NCBI GenBank assembly: GCA_033220425.1 | Contig: JASNWA010000001.1 | Coordinates: 37,625 to 101,624 of the forward strand | Direction: 5' to 3' | DNA from: Lepraria neglecta | Taxonomy: Eukaryota > Ascomycota > Lecanoromycetes > Lecanorales > Stereocaulaceae | DNA: 64,000 bases | Shown: piece after piece, positions 46,490-57,780 of the stretch | How the letters are laid out: every line of letters begins with the position of its first letter | Position numbering within the stretch: the stretch's first letter is position 1 | Position numbers and translations under genes: made by a program | The notes under the pieces: generated by a model | What the model saw: the letters and a program-made list of their open reading frames with translations, nothing else | Database searches by the model: none | Told to the model about the DNA's origin: nothing

Positions 46490-46900
46490 TAGGAGGATTG
46501 AAGTTAATAGCTAGCCGATTCTGCTTTAAACCTTAGCCTTCATATCGTAGATAAAGGGTAGCCCCGGCAATAGTTTACCGGCTACCTCTGGCACCGTCTG
46601 ATCGAGGCCGTTTTGATTCCGTCCTCGGATTAAAAAACGGACGAGTCCTTGGTGAGATAGAGAGGGATCTAAGTCGATAGCTGGTTCGGAATCCGCTGGG
46701 GACCTTTGCCGCGACGTGCTAGGTGAAGGGTGGCCCCGGCAATAGTTTGGCGGCCACCTCTGGCACCGTCTGATCGAGGCCGTTTTAATTCCGTCCTCGG
46801 ATTAAAAAACGGACGAGTCCTTGGTGAGATAGAGAGGGATCTAAGTCGATAGCCAGTTCGGAATCCGCTGAGGACCTTTTGCCGTGACGGTCCCAGAGGT
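46490..46900 (+). repeat. 172-bp satellite, two units (forward orientation)
   Basis: Units carry GATAAAGGGT, CCCCGGCAATAGTTT, CCGGC(T/C)ACCTCTGGCACCG and CCGTCCTCGGATTAAAAAAC in order. They directly abut the right end of the pogo element, which therefore inserted at the edge of this array. Confidence 0.85.
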
Positions 46901-47257
46901 AAAGCGGTGTAGGATGGTTTCCGCAGCGCATAAAATCTCCCCTTCGACCGACCAACTTCCCCTTTAATCCAACTGCGAACTACAATATAGAATCCACTAT
47001 TCTTTCAGATCTAATCGATTTCGATCCGGTTCGATTTATGTCCTTAATTTGATATTAATCGGACCGGTCAAGGTAATTGGATCCTAGGTGGGAAATTAAT
47101 TGGACCCTACCCCCCGTTCCAGAAAATCCCCGCGGCGCGGGAAAACTTCAGCACCGGGAAAATAAATGGACCCTACGTAGGGTCCATTTACCGATAAGGT
47201 TAGTAATAAGTTATAATTCTATTATTCTTTAACTATCTACTAGTTCTATAGTAATCG
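46901..47257. other. Spacer with a 28-bp perfect palindrome
   Basis: No gene. 47163-47190 is a perfect palindrome (half-site TAAATGGACCCTAC). GGACCCTA occurs again nearby (about 47102), and GGATCCTAGG at 47081. From about 47192 rightward the sequence is homologous (inverted) to the right arm ending at about 56908. Confidence 0.7.
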
Positions 47258-48408
47258 TTACCAAGTTACCCGTACCCAATTATATCCTACAGGATTAGGT
47301 ATTATCGGCCTATAGCCGAGATACCGGCACGCCCACTAGCTACCTCGTAGATAAACCGGGTACCCTCTCCTATATATTGCTGCCTCGTATTCCCGCTCCC
47401 CGTAATCCATATCCCGGCCACAGTCAGTCCACGCCCCCGGACCGGATGGCCTTGCACCCCTCTAATAGGCGGATAGGTGGTCGATTGGGGGGTCCGTATC
47501 AACCGGATAATATGCTTAGTATTAATGTAGCCAGGCTGGCTCGAGAGCCGCGGGGGCGGGGACGAGGCTAGGTAATCCGCCGGATCGAACATGCTACTGT
47601 AGACATAATACTGCTACCCGGCCCGGGCTATCCCCACTGCGTGCCACTGCGCGAGGCCGGCGTTATCTTGGCTGGCGCTGTTCAGGTTGCTGTATACCAG
47701 CGCGGCGCTGTGGGCGGTCATGGCGCGCGCCGTAGGATTCAATGTACTGCAGGCCTTATAGCTCGCCCGTTCCGATATATCAACGACCGAGTTTAGGTAG
47801 CTAGATAGAGCCAATAAACGATTAGCCTTTAGAAAATAGGGAGGGGGAAAGAAGAAAGCAAGTGAGGAGGTAAATAAGTAGGTAAGTTAGTAGGCAAGTT
47901 AGTCAGTAAGTAAGTAGGTAGGTAAGTAAGTAAGTAAGTAAGTAAGTAGGTAAGTAGGCAAGCAGGTAAGTAAGTAAGTAAGCGAGTAAGTAGGTAAGTA
48001 GGCAAGTAAGTAAGTAAGTAAGTAAGTAAGTAGGCAGGTAGGCAGGTAAGTAAGTAAGTAAGTAAGTAGGTAGGTAAGTAAGTATATAAGGAGGTAAGTA
48101 ATCAAGCTAGCAAGCAAGTAGGTAAGCAAGTAAGTAAGTAGGTAAGTCAGTCAGTAAGTAAGTAGGTAGGTAGGTAGGTAGGTAAGTAGGCAAGCAAGTA
48201 AGGAGGCAAGTAAGCAATATCTATCTTACCTCTGCCTCTGTGCCTCGCTGGTATATGAAGCTACCTGCGGCCAGATGGCCGGCGGTCCAGCCAGGCCTGG
48301 AGCAGGGCTATACTGAGGGGCGCCGCTTGATCTGAGATCCCTTAACCAGGCGCCGACTATATCAGCGCCGGTCGCCGCGGTCCAGGTGGTAGGTAGCGGT
48401 AGAGCCAT
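47258..48408 (-). pseudogene. Gene B, copy 1: uncharacterised 240-aa protein with microsatellite intron
   Basis: I do not recognise the protein. Exon 1 is 48408-48230 (179 nt, 'MALPLPTTWTAATGADIVGA'), with donor GTAAGATAG. Exon 2 is 47800-47258 (543 nt, 'YLNSVVDISERASYKACSTL', 'SASQDNAGLAQWHAVGIARA', 'GEGTRFIYEVASGRAGIS'), with acceptor ATCTAG. The 429-nt intron (47801-48229) is almost all GTAA/TTAC-type tandem repeat. The mirror copy has 179 + 544 nt, an exact multiple of three; this copy has lost one base near its C-terminus ('GISAIGR' then stop). A TAG follows 'GIARAG'. No signal peptide or membrane segment is seen. The equal exon lengths in both copies make the gene model convincing even though function is unknown. 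Confidence 0.65.
47830..48220. repeat. Tetranucleotide GTAA/GCAA/GTAG microsatellite (gene B intron)
   Basis: About 390 bp of degenerate GTAA-type repeat. It creates a spurious Leu-Thr-Tyr-Leu frame on the minus strand. Confidence 0.95.
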
Positions 48409-48649
48409 AGAGGGTTAAAGGAACTGATTCACTAATGTAGAAAGGGCTTAAAGGATTCAGTAAGAAGAGAATAGACCGGAGAGTGTTAAGAAGAAGAGAA
48501 TAGATTTGAAAAGAACCAGCTTGCATCGAGGTAACCGCGGGGCGGGGTGTATGTTACACAAAAATCCAAGATGTCTATAGTACTGTCTAACTCCGGCTGT
48601 TCTAATTTTCAGGAATAAAAACTAAATAGCCCCTTAATAAATCAAGCAG

Positions 48650-49343
48650 GATTGAAGTTGATAGCTAGCTAATTCTGCTTTGAACCTTTGCCTTGATGTC
48701 CTAGATAAAGGGTGACCCCGGCAATAGTTTGCCGGCCACCTCTGGCACCGTCTAATCAAGGCTATTCTGATTCTATCCTCGGATTGAAAAACGGACCACT
48801 CCTTGGCGAGATAGAAAGGGATCTAAGTTGATAGCCAGTGCAGAATCCGCTGAGGACCTTTGCCTGTATGTCCTAGATAAAGGGTTGGCCCCGGCAGTGG
48901 TTTACCGGCCACCTCTGGCACCGTCTGATCGAGGCCATTCTGATTCCGTCTTCGGATTGAAAAACGGGCCACTCCTTGGCGAGATAGAGGGGGATCTAAG
49001 TCGATAGCCAGTGCAGAATCCGCTGAGGACCTTTGCCTGGATGTCCTAGATAAAGGGTGGCCCCGGCAGTGGTTTACCGGCCACCTCTGGCACCGTCCGA
49101 TCGAGGCTATTCTGATTCCGTCTTCGGATTGAAAAACGGACCACTCCTTGGCGAGATAGAGAGGGATCTAAGTCGATGGCCAGCGCAGAATCCGCTCAGG
49201 ACCTTTGCCTGCATATCCTAGATAAAGGGTGGGCCCCGGCAGTGGTTTACCGGCCACCTCTGGCACCGGCCGATCGAGGCCGTTTTAATTCCGTCCTCGG
49301 ATTGAAAAACGGACCACTCCTTGGCCAGATAATAGTGGCGGCG
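48650..49343 (+). repeat. 172-bp satellite, about four units (forward orientation)
   Basis: 'Aggacctttgcct' anchors recur at about 48857, 49031 and 49202, spacing ~172. Each unit contains CCACTCCTTGGCGAGATAGA and GGATCTAAGTCGAT. The array ends against the C-terminal helicase fragment. Confidence 0.9.
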
Positions 49344-49379
49344 GCGGAAAGGCGGGAATCGATAAATAAGCGGCATGGA

Positions 49380-50126
49380 CTACTCCTCCCTGTCGCATTT
49401 CACCGCCTCCCGGTATTCCCGCAGCAACCGGTTGGTCTCCAACCCTCCCCACTCGATTCGTCGCCCTAGATATCGGAGGAGATCATCTCCCATCGACTAA
49501 TCAGGACCCGCCTTCGTTAATCGTCCAACCCACCTGCCGCTAAACACCGGATCTTGCGTCAAGGCCACCGCGAAGCCCCCCAGTACCACGTCTTGATACT
49601 GGCATTTTCGTCCGGGCACCCTCTCGTACCCCCCTCCACCATCGTTCCCATCCTCCGCCTTCTCCTCCTTCCGTCGCCATTGGTCGCACCACTCTTACGG
49701 CACAAAGCACTCTATACATCCACCGAAGCGCTCCATCGCCCGTACATCTCGAATCTTCTTCTTCGTCGCCGTGTACAGCTCCCGGCTCCGCTTAGAATCC
49801 CCGAGACGGCATCGATACAACGGATGGGGCTCGTGCTCGATCTGCAGCCACCGACAAAACGGACATTGCCCTCGGACGGTATCTAAATATCCTTTTAACG
49901 CTATAACGTCTGCCCTTTCCGCCTGGACGCGCTCGCGCTGTTCGTGCCTGATCCGGGCCCGCATCTGTCGCTGCTGCCGAAAGACCCCTATCTCTGTCCC
50001 CGCCCGATCTGCCTCCTCCGCCAGCCCCGGCCCGCACCCCGGATCGAGTACCCCGTCTGGTATACTGCTCCGCCGCCGCCGTTGTATTCGACCGTCCTCT
50101 TCTACCGCCTGGCATCGATCGAGCAA
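49380..50126 (-). pseudogene. C-terminal fragment of a telomere-linked RecQ-type helicase gene
   Basis: The minus-strand frame contains 'LKGYLDTVRGQCPFCRWLQI', 'FGGCIECFVPQEWCDQWRR' (with a TAA at the Gln), 'GRKCQYQDVVLGGFAVALTQ' and 'LLRYLGRRIEWGGLETNRLL', ending at TAG 49380-49382. This Cys-rich tail, with paired CxxC motifs then 'CQY' and 'LG+R+EWGGLE', matches the C-terminal region I associate with fungal telomeric RecQ helicases. The ATPase core and everything upstream are absent: the frame meets a stop at the GTTAAC palindrome (50128-50143) next to gene A. One further TAG lies inside. Assignment is from memory of the family. Confidence 0.55.
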
Positions 50127-50127
50127 C

Positions 50128-50143
50128 GTTAACTTCAGTTAAC
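50128..50143. repeat. GTTAAC-N4-GTTAAC box (left outer)
   Basis: GTTAACTTCAGTTAAC. Similar boxes at 51813-51828, 52863-52878 and 54571-54586 bound the two homologous gene A bodies. Confidence 0.8.
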
Positions 50144-50154
50144 ATGGACCACTT

Positions 50155-50195
50155 CTGGCGTCTTCGCGCGCGCGCGCGCGCATACGCACACACAG
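50155..50195. repeat. Alternating CG/CA (Z-DNA-prone) run, left arm
   Basis: (CG)n then (CA)n lies just beyond the gene A stop. The mirror copy is at about 54510-54552. Confidence 0.85.
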
Positions 50196-50229
50196 GGCGC
50201 GACCTCTGAACCCTCTGATTCCGCCGTAT

Positions 50230-52824
50230 CTACTCGTCTGACGACAGCGGCACGGACGGCTCTCCCTCGGCAAGTTCCGAGATATCCTCTCTACCTTCCT
50301 TACTATCTTGCTCAACCAGCCTAAGGTACATCCGCGCGTCAAGAAACGTGTTGTCTAACGCGACCAGATTGCGGAATACGCCGCGAGGATATTTGGTGGC
50401 ATGGCTGTTGGTGTTGGTCAAGGTGTACAAGGGGCCGTCTCGGATAATGCGGCTGATCGCCTTCTGGGTGGGAGCGTCATTCACGGCGCGGTCAACCCGA
50501 TCGACGAAAGGATAGTGCTCGGCATCGAGACGGCAGGACAACCAGTTGGTTCGCTGGACCATCGGTGTCTTGTTGATCGTCTGTCGGGTGAAAACGGCAT
50601 TGTTGTCGTTCGCCTTTTGGATGCACGAGAGGTGGTCAGCGTCGTATTGGGGAATGATCAGCATCAGTTTGGAGGCGCGGCGTCCGAGATAATCCGTCCA
50701 CACGGGTTGACGCACGGTATGTGGAAAGGTCTGGTCGAAAATGGTCCAGAGTTGTTTGACGAGGGTCCGGAATTTGTATCGCTCCCATTTGCGCCCCCGA
50801 CCCGGTAATTCCGGCTCGTCGAATCCAAAGAGCGCGCGGACTCGATCCTGCCACAGGCCTAACTCGTGGTAGTGAGCGAAGAAGGCTTCTTTGCCGTTGG
50901 AGCCCGGGGCTCTCGCGCGAACAATATTGGGCTGGCCCCCGTAATCCGGGTCACCAACCCGGGCGTGAGCATACAGAGACCGTTTCGCGAGTCCTCGGCG
51001 TCTATTTGCGCGAGGAAGTGTTCCTTCTGTATCGCCTTGGAGGGCCACTCGTCTTGAACGGGGCAGGGTCCCGTCTTGCGCCTTTGAATAGCATCCTTCC
51101 AGTCTCTTTTAGCGATGTAGCAGCGCTTGGCGAGGATATCGAAAACTTCCAGATTATATTCCCTGACGACGAGTTGCGCGGCGAGATCCAGTGTGCGTCT
51201 CAGCCAGCGTTCCAATGGCTCGGACGTCTGCGGTATATATCTGTACGTCTCACAGTGCTCCCGCCAAAGACTGTAGAAATAATGTTCCTTGTTTAGGAGA
51301 CGGGCGATTCGGTATCTGCGGAAGGACTTCTGAAAGGCGTTATGATCCTGGGTGAGCCCAAGATTCTCGAGTGCGTGTTGGGAGAAGTACGGTAGGGGCC
51401 TCCATCGTATGAGATCGGCACGGACCCAGACTATACCGTACGTGTCTACGGAGCGACGATATCCTAGCCCGAGGCGGACCGTCGGGGTCCCGTCCTCGTG
51501 GTCGTGTCGTGGGTGGCTCATCGTCCAGTCGTCCCTCCACAAGGGCCGATGCGGGAACATCCGGGGATCGTCGCCTCCAAAGCTGAGGGCCAGGGTCCGG
51601 ACGATTGCTATGACCATCACCCTATGTATTTGCTCTTCCTTCTACGTCATCGCCGTGAGGTCCCTAACCCCGCCCTCTAGGCGTGTTATGATGACCTCGA
51701 GGTGCAGGAGCCAGCGGTTGGTGGTCGCGGCGATAAACTTGAGAACCTCTACGGTTGGCAGGATCCAATAGGGGAAATGAGGTGCACGTCGACGGTGAGG
51801 GCCAGAGTCGTTGTTAACTATAGTTAACGACGGGCTTAGGGCGGATCCATCGTCGTCGACGGCATCGAAATTCATATTTCGGAAACACGTCAAGTTCATT
51901 CGGCATTCCTGTCGGGCCCCGAAGTTTGTGGCTTGGTGCTCAGGAGCGTTAGGAGGCACGCGCCGGGGAGGGGGGAGCGGGAGCGGGAGCGGGAGCTGGA
52001 GCTGGAGCTTCGTCGTCGGATCCGTGGGGTGAGTAGGTCTCGTCATCCGACGTGAGAGCGTTATCGAGCGCGCAATCGCTGAGATCAGCGGGTTGGTTGC
52101 GGCGCTGGGGCCGTGGCGGGCGATAAGTGGTGTCTTCGGCGGACTTCAGGGCCGCCTGAAGCCGGATTTTGGTCGTGTTGTATTGACGAACGAGCTGCTC
52201 GTGTTTCCGTCGACGGGCGGATGATGACCCTTTGTGGTTAGCCTCGTACTAGCGCTCGAGATGCGACTGGCTGAACCCTAGAGCTTCGAAATGCGGGTTC
52301 TGGAAAGGCCCGTGTTTCTTGAGGGGTGTATCGAACAGATGTTTGATGAGATTGTACGCTTTCGGATATGCGATACCGCACTTTCGGTGGAGGTAGTTGT
52401 AGGGCCGGACGTCGACAGACATGGAGCCCGTATCCCGGGTTAAGAACCACGGGTATTTCGACTCCCGGGTGCGGGTAGCGCCCTGGGAGGGATCGTGGAA
52501 GGCTTCGGCCTAATGCTCCAGGCACCCGGGTTTGCGGAGAAGGGTGATGGCCTGCGACGTATCCCCGATCGGGGTATCTTCCACCCTAAAGTCCAGCCAA
52601 CAGTCTCCGGGTGGGAAGTATCCATCGCGGAAATCGAAATAGTCGTCTAGATGGGCGAGGAAATCATCGCGAGCCTGGGTAGGAGTCGGGCGAGATATAT
52701 AGATCTTGAGGTTATGGCCCTGGACAACCAGAAAGGGGTCCTTGAAGAGGGGGCGATCGCCGGCGTGACGGCACACCTCTCTCCAAAAGGCATCTAGATC
52801 TTGGGAGGGGATCGGGTACGACAC
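50230..52824 (-). pseudogene. Gene A, left copy: uncharacterised subtelomeric protein
   Basis: I recognise the pattern as a large, functionally uncharacterised fungal protein family often near telomeric RecQ genes, but cannot name a domain. Segments in order: 'DPFLVVQGHNLKIYISRPTP' and 'FPPGDCWLDFRVEDTPIG' (first third); an Ala-Pro-rich (GGGAGC)n coding repeat at about 51960-52005; 'WILPTVEVLKFIAATTNRWL'; 'LAAQLVVREYNLEVFDILAK'; 'YDADHLSCIQ'; and an acidic end ('LAEGEPSVPLSSDE'). Frame changes occur near 52050 and 50900-51050, and TAG stops at Trp positions. The 5' end is truncated at the junction with the right copy (about 52840), where no ATG is present. The region 51858-52824 exists only in this copy and forms the spacer of the inverted duplication. 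Confidence 0.55.
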
Positions 52825-52842
52825 GGCGACGGCGACGGCGAC

Positions 52843-54474
52843 GGATCCGCCCTAAGCCCGATGTTAACTAGAGTTAACGATTACCCCCGCCCTCACCGTC
52901 GACGTGTACCGTATTTCCTATATTGGATCCTGCCTACTACCGAGGTTCTCCAGTTTATCGCCGCGACTACTAACCGCTGGCTCCTGTACCTCGAGGTCAT
53001 CATGACACGCCTAGAGGGCGGAGTTGGGGACCTTACGCCGATGACGTGGAAGGACGAGCAAATGCATGGGGTAATGGTCATGGCTATCGTCCGTACCCTG
53101 GCGCTCAGCTTTGGAGGCGACGATCCCCGGATGTTCCCGCATCGGCCATTGTGGAGGGACGACTAGACGATGAGCCGCCTACAACACGATAACCACGAAG
53201 ACGACGGGACCCCTACGGTACGACTAGGGCTAGGATATCGTCGCTCCGTGGACACGTACGGTATGGTCTAGGTCCGGGCCGATCTCATCCGATGGTTGCC
53301 CCTACCTTACTTCTCCCAATACGCACTTAAGAACCTTGGGCTCTCCCAAGACAATAACGCCTTTCAGAAGTCCTTCCGCAGACCCCAAATCGCCAATCTC
53401 CTGAATAAGGAACATTATTTCTACCGTCGTTGGCGTAAGTATTATAAGACGCATATAACAGTACGGCGGGCGTACGAGCCGGTGGAACGCTGGGTGAAAC
53501 GCACACTGGATCTCGCCGCGCAACTCGTCGTCAAGGAATATAATCTAGAAGTATTCGACATCCTCGCCAAGCGCTGCTATATCGCGAAAAAGGACTGGAA
53601 GGCGGCCGTTCAAAGCCGCAATACAGGACCCTGCCCCCTTTAAGACGAGTAGCCCTCAAAGGCGGAGCAGAAGGAACACTTTCTGGCGCAAATGGACGAG
53701 GACTCGCGAAACGGTTTCTGTATGCTCACGCCCGGGTTGGTGACCCGGATTACGGGGGCCAGGCCCCACATCATTCACGCGAAAGCCCCGGGCTCCAACG
53801 GCAAAGGAGCCGTCTTCGCTCCCTACCACAGGTCAGGACTGTGGGAGGATCGGGTCCGCGCACTCTTCGGGTTCGACGAGCCGGAGTTAGAGGGTAGGAG
53901 GCGCAAATGGGAGCGATACAAATTCCGTACCCTCGTCAAACAACTCTGGACCATTTTCGACCAGACCTTTGAATATATCCTGCGTTAACCCGACTGGACG
54001 TATTGTCTCAGGCGCCACGCCTCCAAACTGATGCTGATCATCCCCTAATACGACGCTGACCACCTCTCGTGCATCCAAAAGGCGAAGGACGGTAATGCCG
54101 TAGAGACACGACAGAAAATCAACGGGACACCGATGGTCCAGCGAACCAACTGGCTGTCCTGCCGTCTCGAGGAGGAGCACCATGAGTTCGTCTATCGGGT
54201 AGACCGCGCGGTGAACGACGAACCAACGCAGAAGGCGATCAGGGACATCCTTCGAGACAGCCCCTTGCAAACCTTGACCAACACTAACAGCCGTGCGGCC
54301 AAATATCCTCGCGGCGTATTCCACAACCTGGACCTGGACGGTTTGGACGACACCTTTTATGAGGCGGAGATGCACTATATACTGGCTGAGGAAGATAGTA
54401 GGGAGGACGCTGGAGAGGTGGAATCAGAACCCGAAGAGGGAATACGGGACGATTCGTCATCGTCAGACGAGTAG
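52843..54474 (+). pseudogene. Gene A, right copy, lacking its N-terminal third
   Basis: Plus-strand mirror of the left copy from 'SALSP' onward: 'WILPTTEVLQFIAATTNRWL', 'MVMAIVRTLALSFGGDDPRM', 'LAAQLVVKEYNLEVFDILAK', 'CMLTPGLVTRITGARP', 'KWERYKFRTLVKQLWTIFDQ' and an acidic C-terminus ('EEGIRDDSSSSDE', stop 54472-54474). In-frame TAG, TAA and one small frame change (about 53190) interrupt it. It begins head-to-head with the left copy, so the two share no complete promoter or N-terminus. The protein's function is unknown. Confidence 0.55.
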
Positions 54475-54689
54475 ATGCGGTAGAATTAGAGGGTTCAGAG
54501 GTCGCGCCTCTGTGTGTATATGTGTGTGTGTATATATGCGCGCGCGCGCATGACGCCCGAAGTAGTCTATATTAACTGAAGTTAACGTTACTCGCTCGCC
54601 GTACCCTTTGAAGCCTATCTCGGTGCCGGTCGATGTAGATATCTGGTATTTATTCGCAAGGGCCCAACACGTCCATATTAAACCCTAAG
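54475..54689. other. 3' flank of gene A right copy
   Basis: It contains (TG)n then (CG)n alternating runs (about 54510-54552) and the ATTAACTGAAGTTAAC box (54571-54586). Homology to the left arm ends just past this box: the RecQ C-terminal fragment present at 49380-50126 is absent here. Confidence 0.7.
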
Positions 54690-55660
54690 CCGGTACTAGA
54701 GGTGGCCGGCAAACCATTGCCGGGGTCACCCTTTATCTAGGATATATAGGCAAAGGTCCTCGGCGGATTTAGAACTGGCTATCGACTTAGATCCCTCTCT
54801 ATCTCGCCAAGGAGTGGTCCATTTTTCAATCCGAGGACGGAATCAGAATGGCCTCGATCAGCCGGTACTAGAGGTAGCCGGCAAACCATTGCCGGGGTCA
54901 CCCTTTATCTAGGATATATAGGCAAAGGTCCTCAGCGGATGCTGCACTGGCTATCAACTTAGATCCCTCTCTATCTCGCCAAGGAGTGGTCCATTTTTCA
55001 ATCCGAGGACGGAATCAGAATGGCCTCGATCAGCCGGTACTAGAGGTAGCCGGCAAACCATTGCCGGGGTCACCCTTTATCTAGGATATATAGGCAAAGG
55101 TCCTCAGCGGATGCTGCACTGGCTATCAACTTAGATCCCTCTCTATCTCGCCAAGGAGTGGTCCATTTTTCAATCCGAGGACGGAATCAGAATGGCCTCG
55201 ATTGGACAGTGCCAGAGGTGGCCGGTAAACTACTGCCGGGGTGACCCTTTATCTAGGATATCCAGGTAAAGGTCCTCAGCGGATTCTCTACTGGCTATCG
55301 ACTTAGATCCCTCTCTATCTCGCCAAGGAGTGGTCCGTTTTTCAATCCGAGGACAAAATCAGAATCGCCTTAATTAGACGGTGCCAGAGGTGGCCGGCAA
55401 ACTACTGCCGGGGTGACCCTTTATCTAGGACATCCAGGTAAAGGTCCTTAGCGGATTCTGCACTGGCTATCGACTTAGATCCCTCTCTATCTCGCCAAGG
55501 AGTGGTCCGTTTTTCAATCCGAGGACGGAATTAGAATCACCTCAATTAGACGGTGCCAGAGGTAGCCGGCAAACCATTGCCGGGGTCACCCTTTATCTAG
55601 GATATCAAGGCAAAGGTTCAAAGCAGAATCAGCTAGCTATCCACTTCAATCCTACTTGAT
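54690..55660 (-). repeat. 172-bp satellite, about five to six units (reverse orientation)
   Basis: 'Ggcaaaggtcct' anchors at 54749, 54921 and 55093 are exactly 172 bp apart; later units are slightly more diverged. The sequence is the reverse complement of the array at 48650-49343. Confidence 0.92.
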
Positions 55661-55879
55661 TTATTAAGGAGCTATTTAGTTTTTATCCTGAAAATTAGAA
55701 AAGCCGGAGTTAGGTAGTACTACAGGATTTTTGTGTAACATACACCCGCCCCGCGGTTACCTCGATATAAGCTTCTTTTCAAATCTATTCTCTTCTTCTT
55801 AATACTCTCCGGTCTATACTCTTCTTACGAACCCCTTTAAGCCCTTTCTATATTAGTGAATCAGTTTCTTTAACCCTCT

Positions 55880-56852
55880 ATAGCTCTACCGCCACCTACT
55901 ACCTGGACCGCGGCGACTGGCGCTGATATAGTCGGCACCTGGTTGAGCGACCTGAGATTAAGCGGCGCCCCTCAGTATAGCCCTACTCCAGGCCTGGCTG
56001 GACCGCCGGCTATCTGGCCGCAGGTAGCTTCATACACTAGCGAGGCTTAGAGGCAGAGGTAAGATAGATATTGCTTACTTACCTCCTTACTTACTTGCTA
56101 GCTTGCCTATATACTTACTTACTTGTCTACTTGCCTGCTTGCCTGCTTACTTGCCTGCTTCCTTGCTTACTTACTTGCTTGCCTGTATACTTGCCTACTT
56201 GCTTACTTGCTTAATTGCTTGCTTGCCTGCTTACTTACCTCCTTACTTACTTTCTTCCTTCCCCCTCCCTATATTCTAAGGGCTAATCATTTGTTTGACT
56301 CTATCTAGCTACCTGAATTCGGTCGTTGATATATCGGAACGGGCGAGCTATGAGGCCTGTAGCACATTGAATCCTACGGCGCGCGCCATAACCGCCCACA
56401 GCGCCGCGCTGGTATGCAGTAACCTAAACAGCGCCAGCCAAGATAACGCCGGCCTCGCCCAATGGCACGCAGTAGGGATAGCCCGGGCCGGGCAGCAGTA
56501 TTATATCTACAGCAGCACATTCGATCCGGCGGATTACCTAGCCTCGTCCCCACCCCCGCGGCTCTCCAGCCAGCCTGGCTGTATTAATGCCGAGTATATT
56601 ATCCGGTTGATGCGGACCCCCTAATCGACCACCTATCCGGCTATCAGAGGGGTGCAAGGCCATCCGGTCCGGGGGCGTGGCCTGACTGTGGCCGACATAT
56701 GGATTACAGGGAGCGGGAATACGAGGCAGCAATGTATAGGGGAGGGTGCCCGGTTTATTTACGAGGTAGCTAGTGGGCGTGCCGGTATCTCGGCTACGGG
56801 GCCGATAATACCTAATGCTGCAGGATATAATTGGGTACGGGCGACCTGGTAA
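55880..56852 (+). pseudogene. Gene B, copy 2 (mirror copy)
   Basis: Exon 1 is 55880-56058 (179 nt), with the start codon changed ATG to ATA. The intron is 56059-56308 (250 nt; GTAAGATAG donor, CTATCTAG acceptor, TTAC/TTGC/CCTG repeat interior). Exon 2 is 56309-56852 (544 nt, ends 'GYNWVRATW', TAA). Together the exons give 241 codons with no length change relative to copy 1 except the latter's single-base loss. TAG in exon 1 ('SEA' then stop) and TAA in exon 2 ('LMRTP' then stop) are at Gln codons retained in copy 1. The protein is unidentified. Confidence 0.65.
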
Positions 56853-56908
56853 CGATTACTATAGAAATAGTCGATAAATAAATAATAAAAGAATTATAAC
56901 TTATTACT

Positions 56909-57027
56909 AGAATAATAGATACGAAAAGGAGGAAATAGTTAAACTTTTTATAAAGAATAATAGATGATTAGAATTAGAAATTAGATATTAGATATTAGAT
57001 ATTAGAAGTAGAAATAGATAGTAGATG

Positions 57028-57081
<54 letters not shown>

Positions 57082-57182
57082 AGTAGGAATAGATAGTAGA
57101 TATTAGGAGTAGGAATAGATAGTAGATATTAGAAGTAGGAATAGATAGTAGATAGTAGATATTAGATATTAGAAGTAGGAAT

Positions 57183-57213
<31 letters not shown>

Positions 57214-57295
57214 AGTAGAAATAGATAGTAGATAGTAGATATTAGAAGTAGGAATAGATAGTAGATAGTAGATATTAGATATTAGAAGTAGGAAT

Positions 57296-57326
<31 letters not shown>

Positions 57327-57582
57327 AGTAGAAATAGATAGTAGATAGTAGATATTAGATAGTAGATATTAGATAGTAGATGTTAGAAGTAGGAATAGAT
57401 AGTAGATAGTAGATATTAGAAGTGGGAATAGATAGTAGATAGTAGATATTAGAAGTAGAAATAGATAGTAGATAGTAGATATTTGTGGTAGGAATAGATA
57501 GTAGATAGTAGATAGTAGATATTAGATAGTAGATGTTAGAAGTAGAAATAGATAGTAGATAGTAGATATTAGAAGTAGGAAT

Positions 57583-57620
<38 letters not shown>

Positions 57621-57780
57621 AGTAGAAATAGATAGTAGATAATAGATTAGAGTTAGAGTTAAAAGATAGTAGATAGTAGAAAGTAGAAATAGATAGTAGA
57701 TAGTAGATAATAGAAGTAGGAATAGATAGTAGATAATAGATTAGAGTTAGAGTTAAAAGATAGAGTTTAAATTTAATAAA
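56909..57780. repeat. TAGATAG-type heptanucleotide satellite
   Basis: Long runs of GATAGTA units alternate with ATTAGAAGTAGGAATAGATA interruptions in a semi-regular pattern. It begins where homology with the left arm ends. Confidence 0.9.

Noticed and set aside
47899-48129. Leu-Thr-Tyr-rich hydrophobic 'membrane protein'
   Set aside because: It is a translation of the (TTAC)n microsatellite inside the gene B intron.
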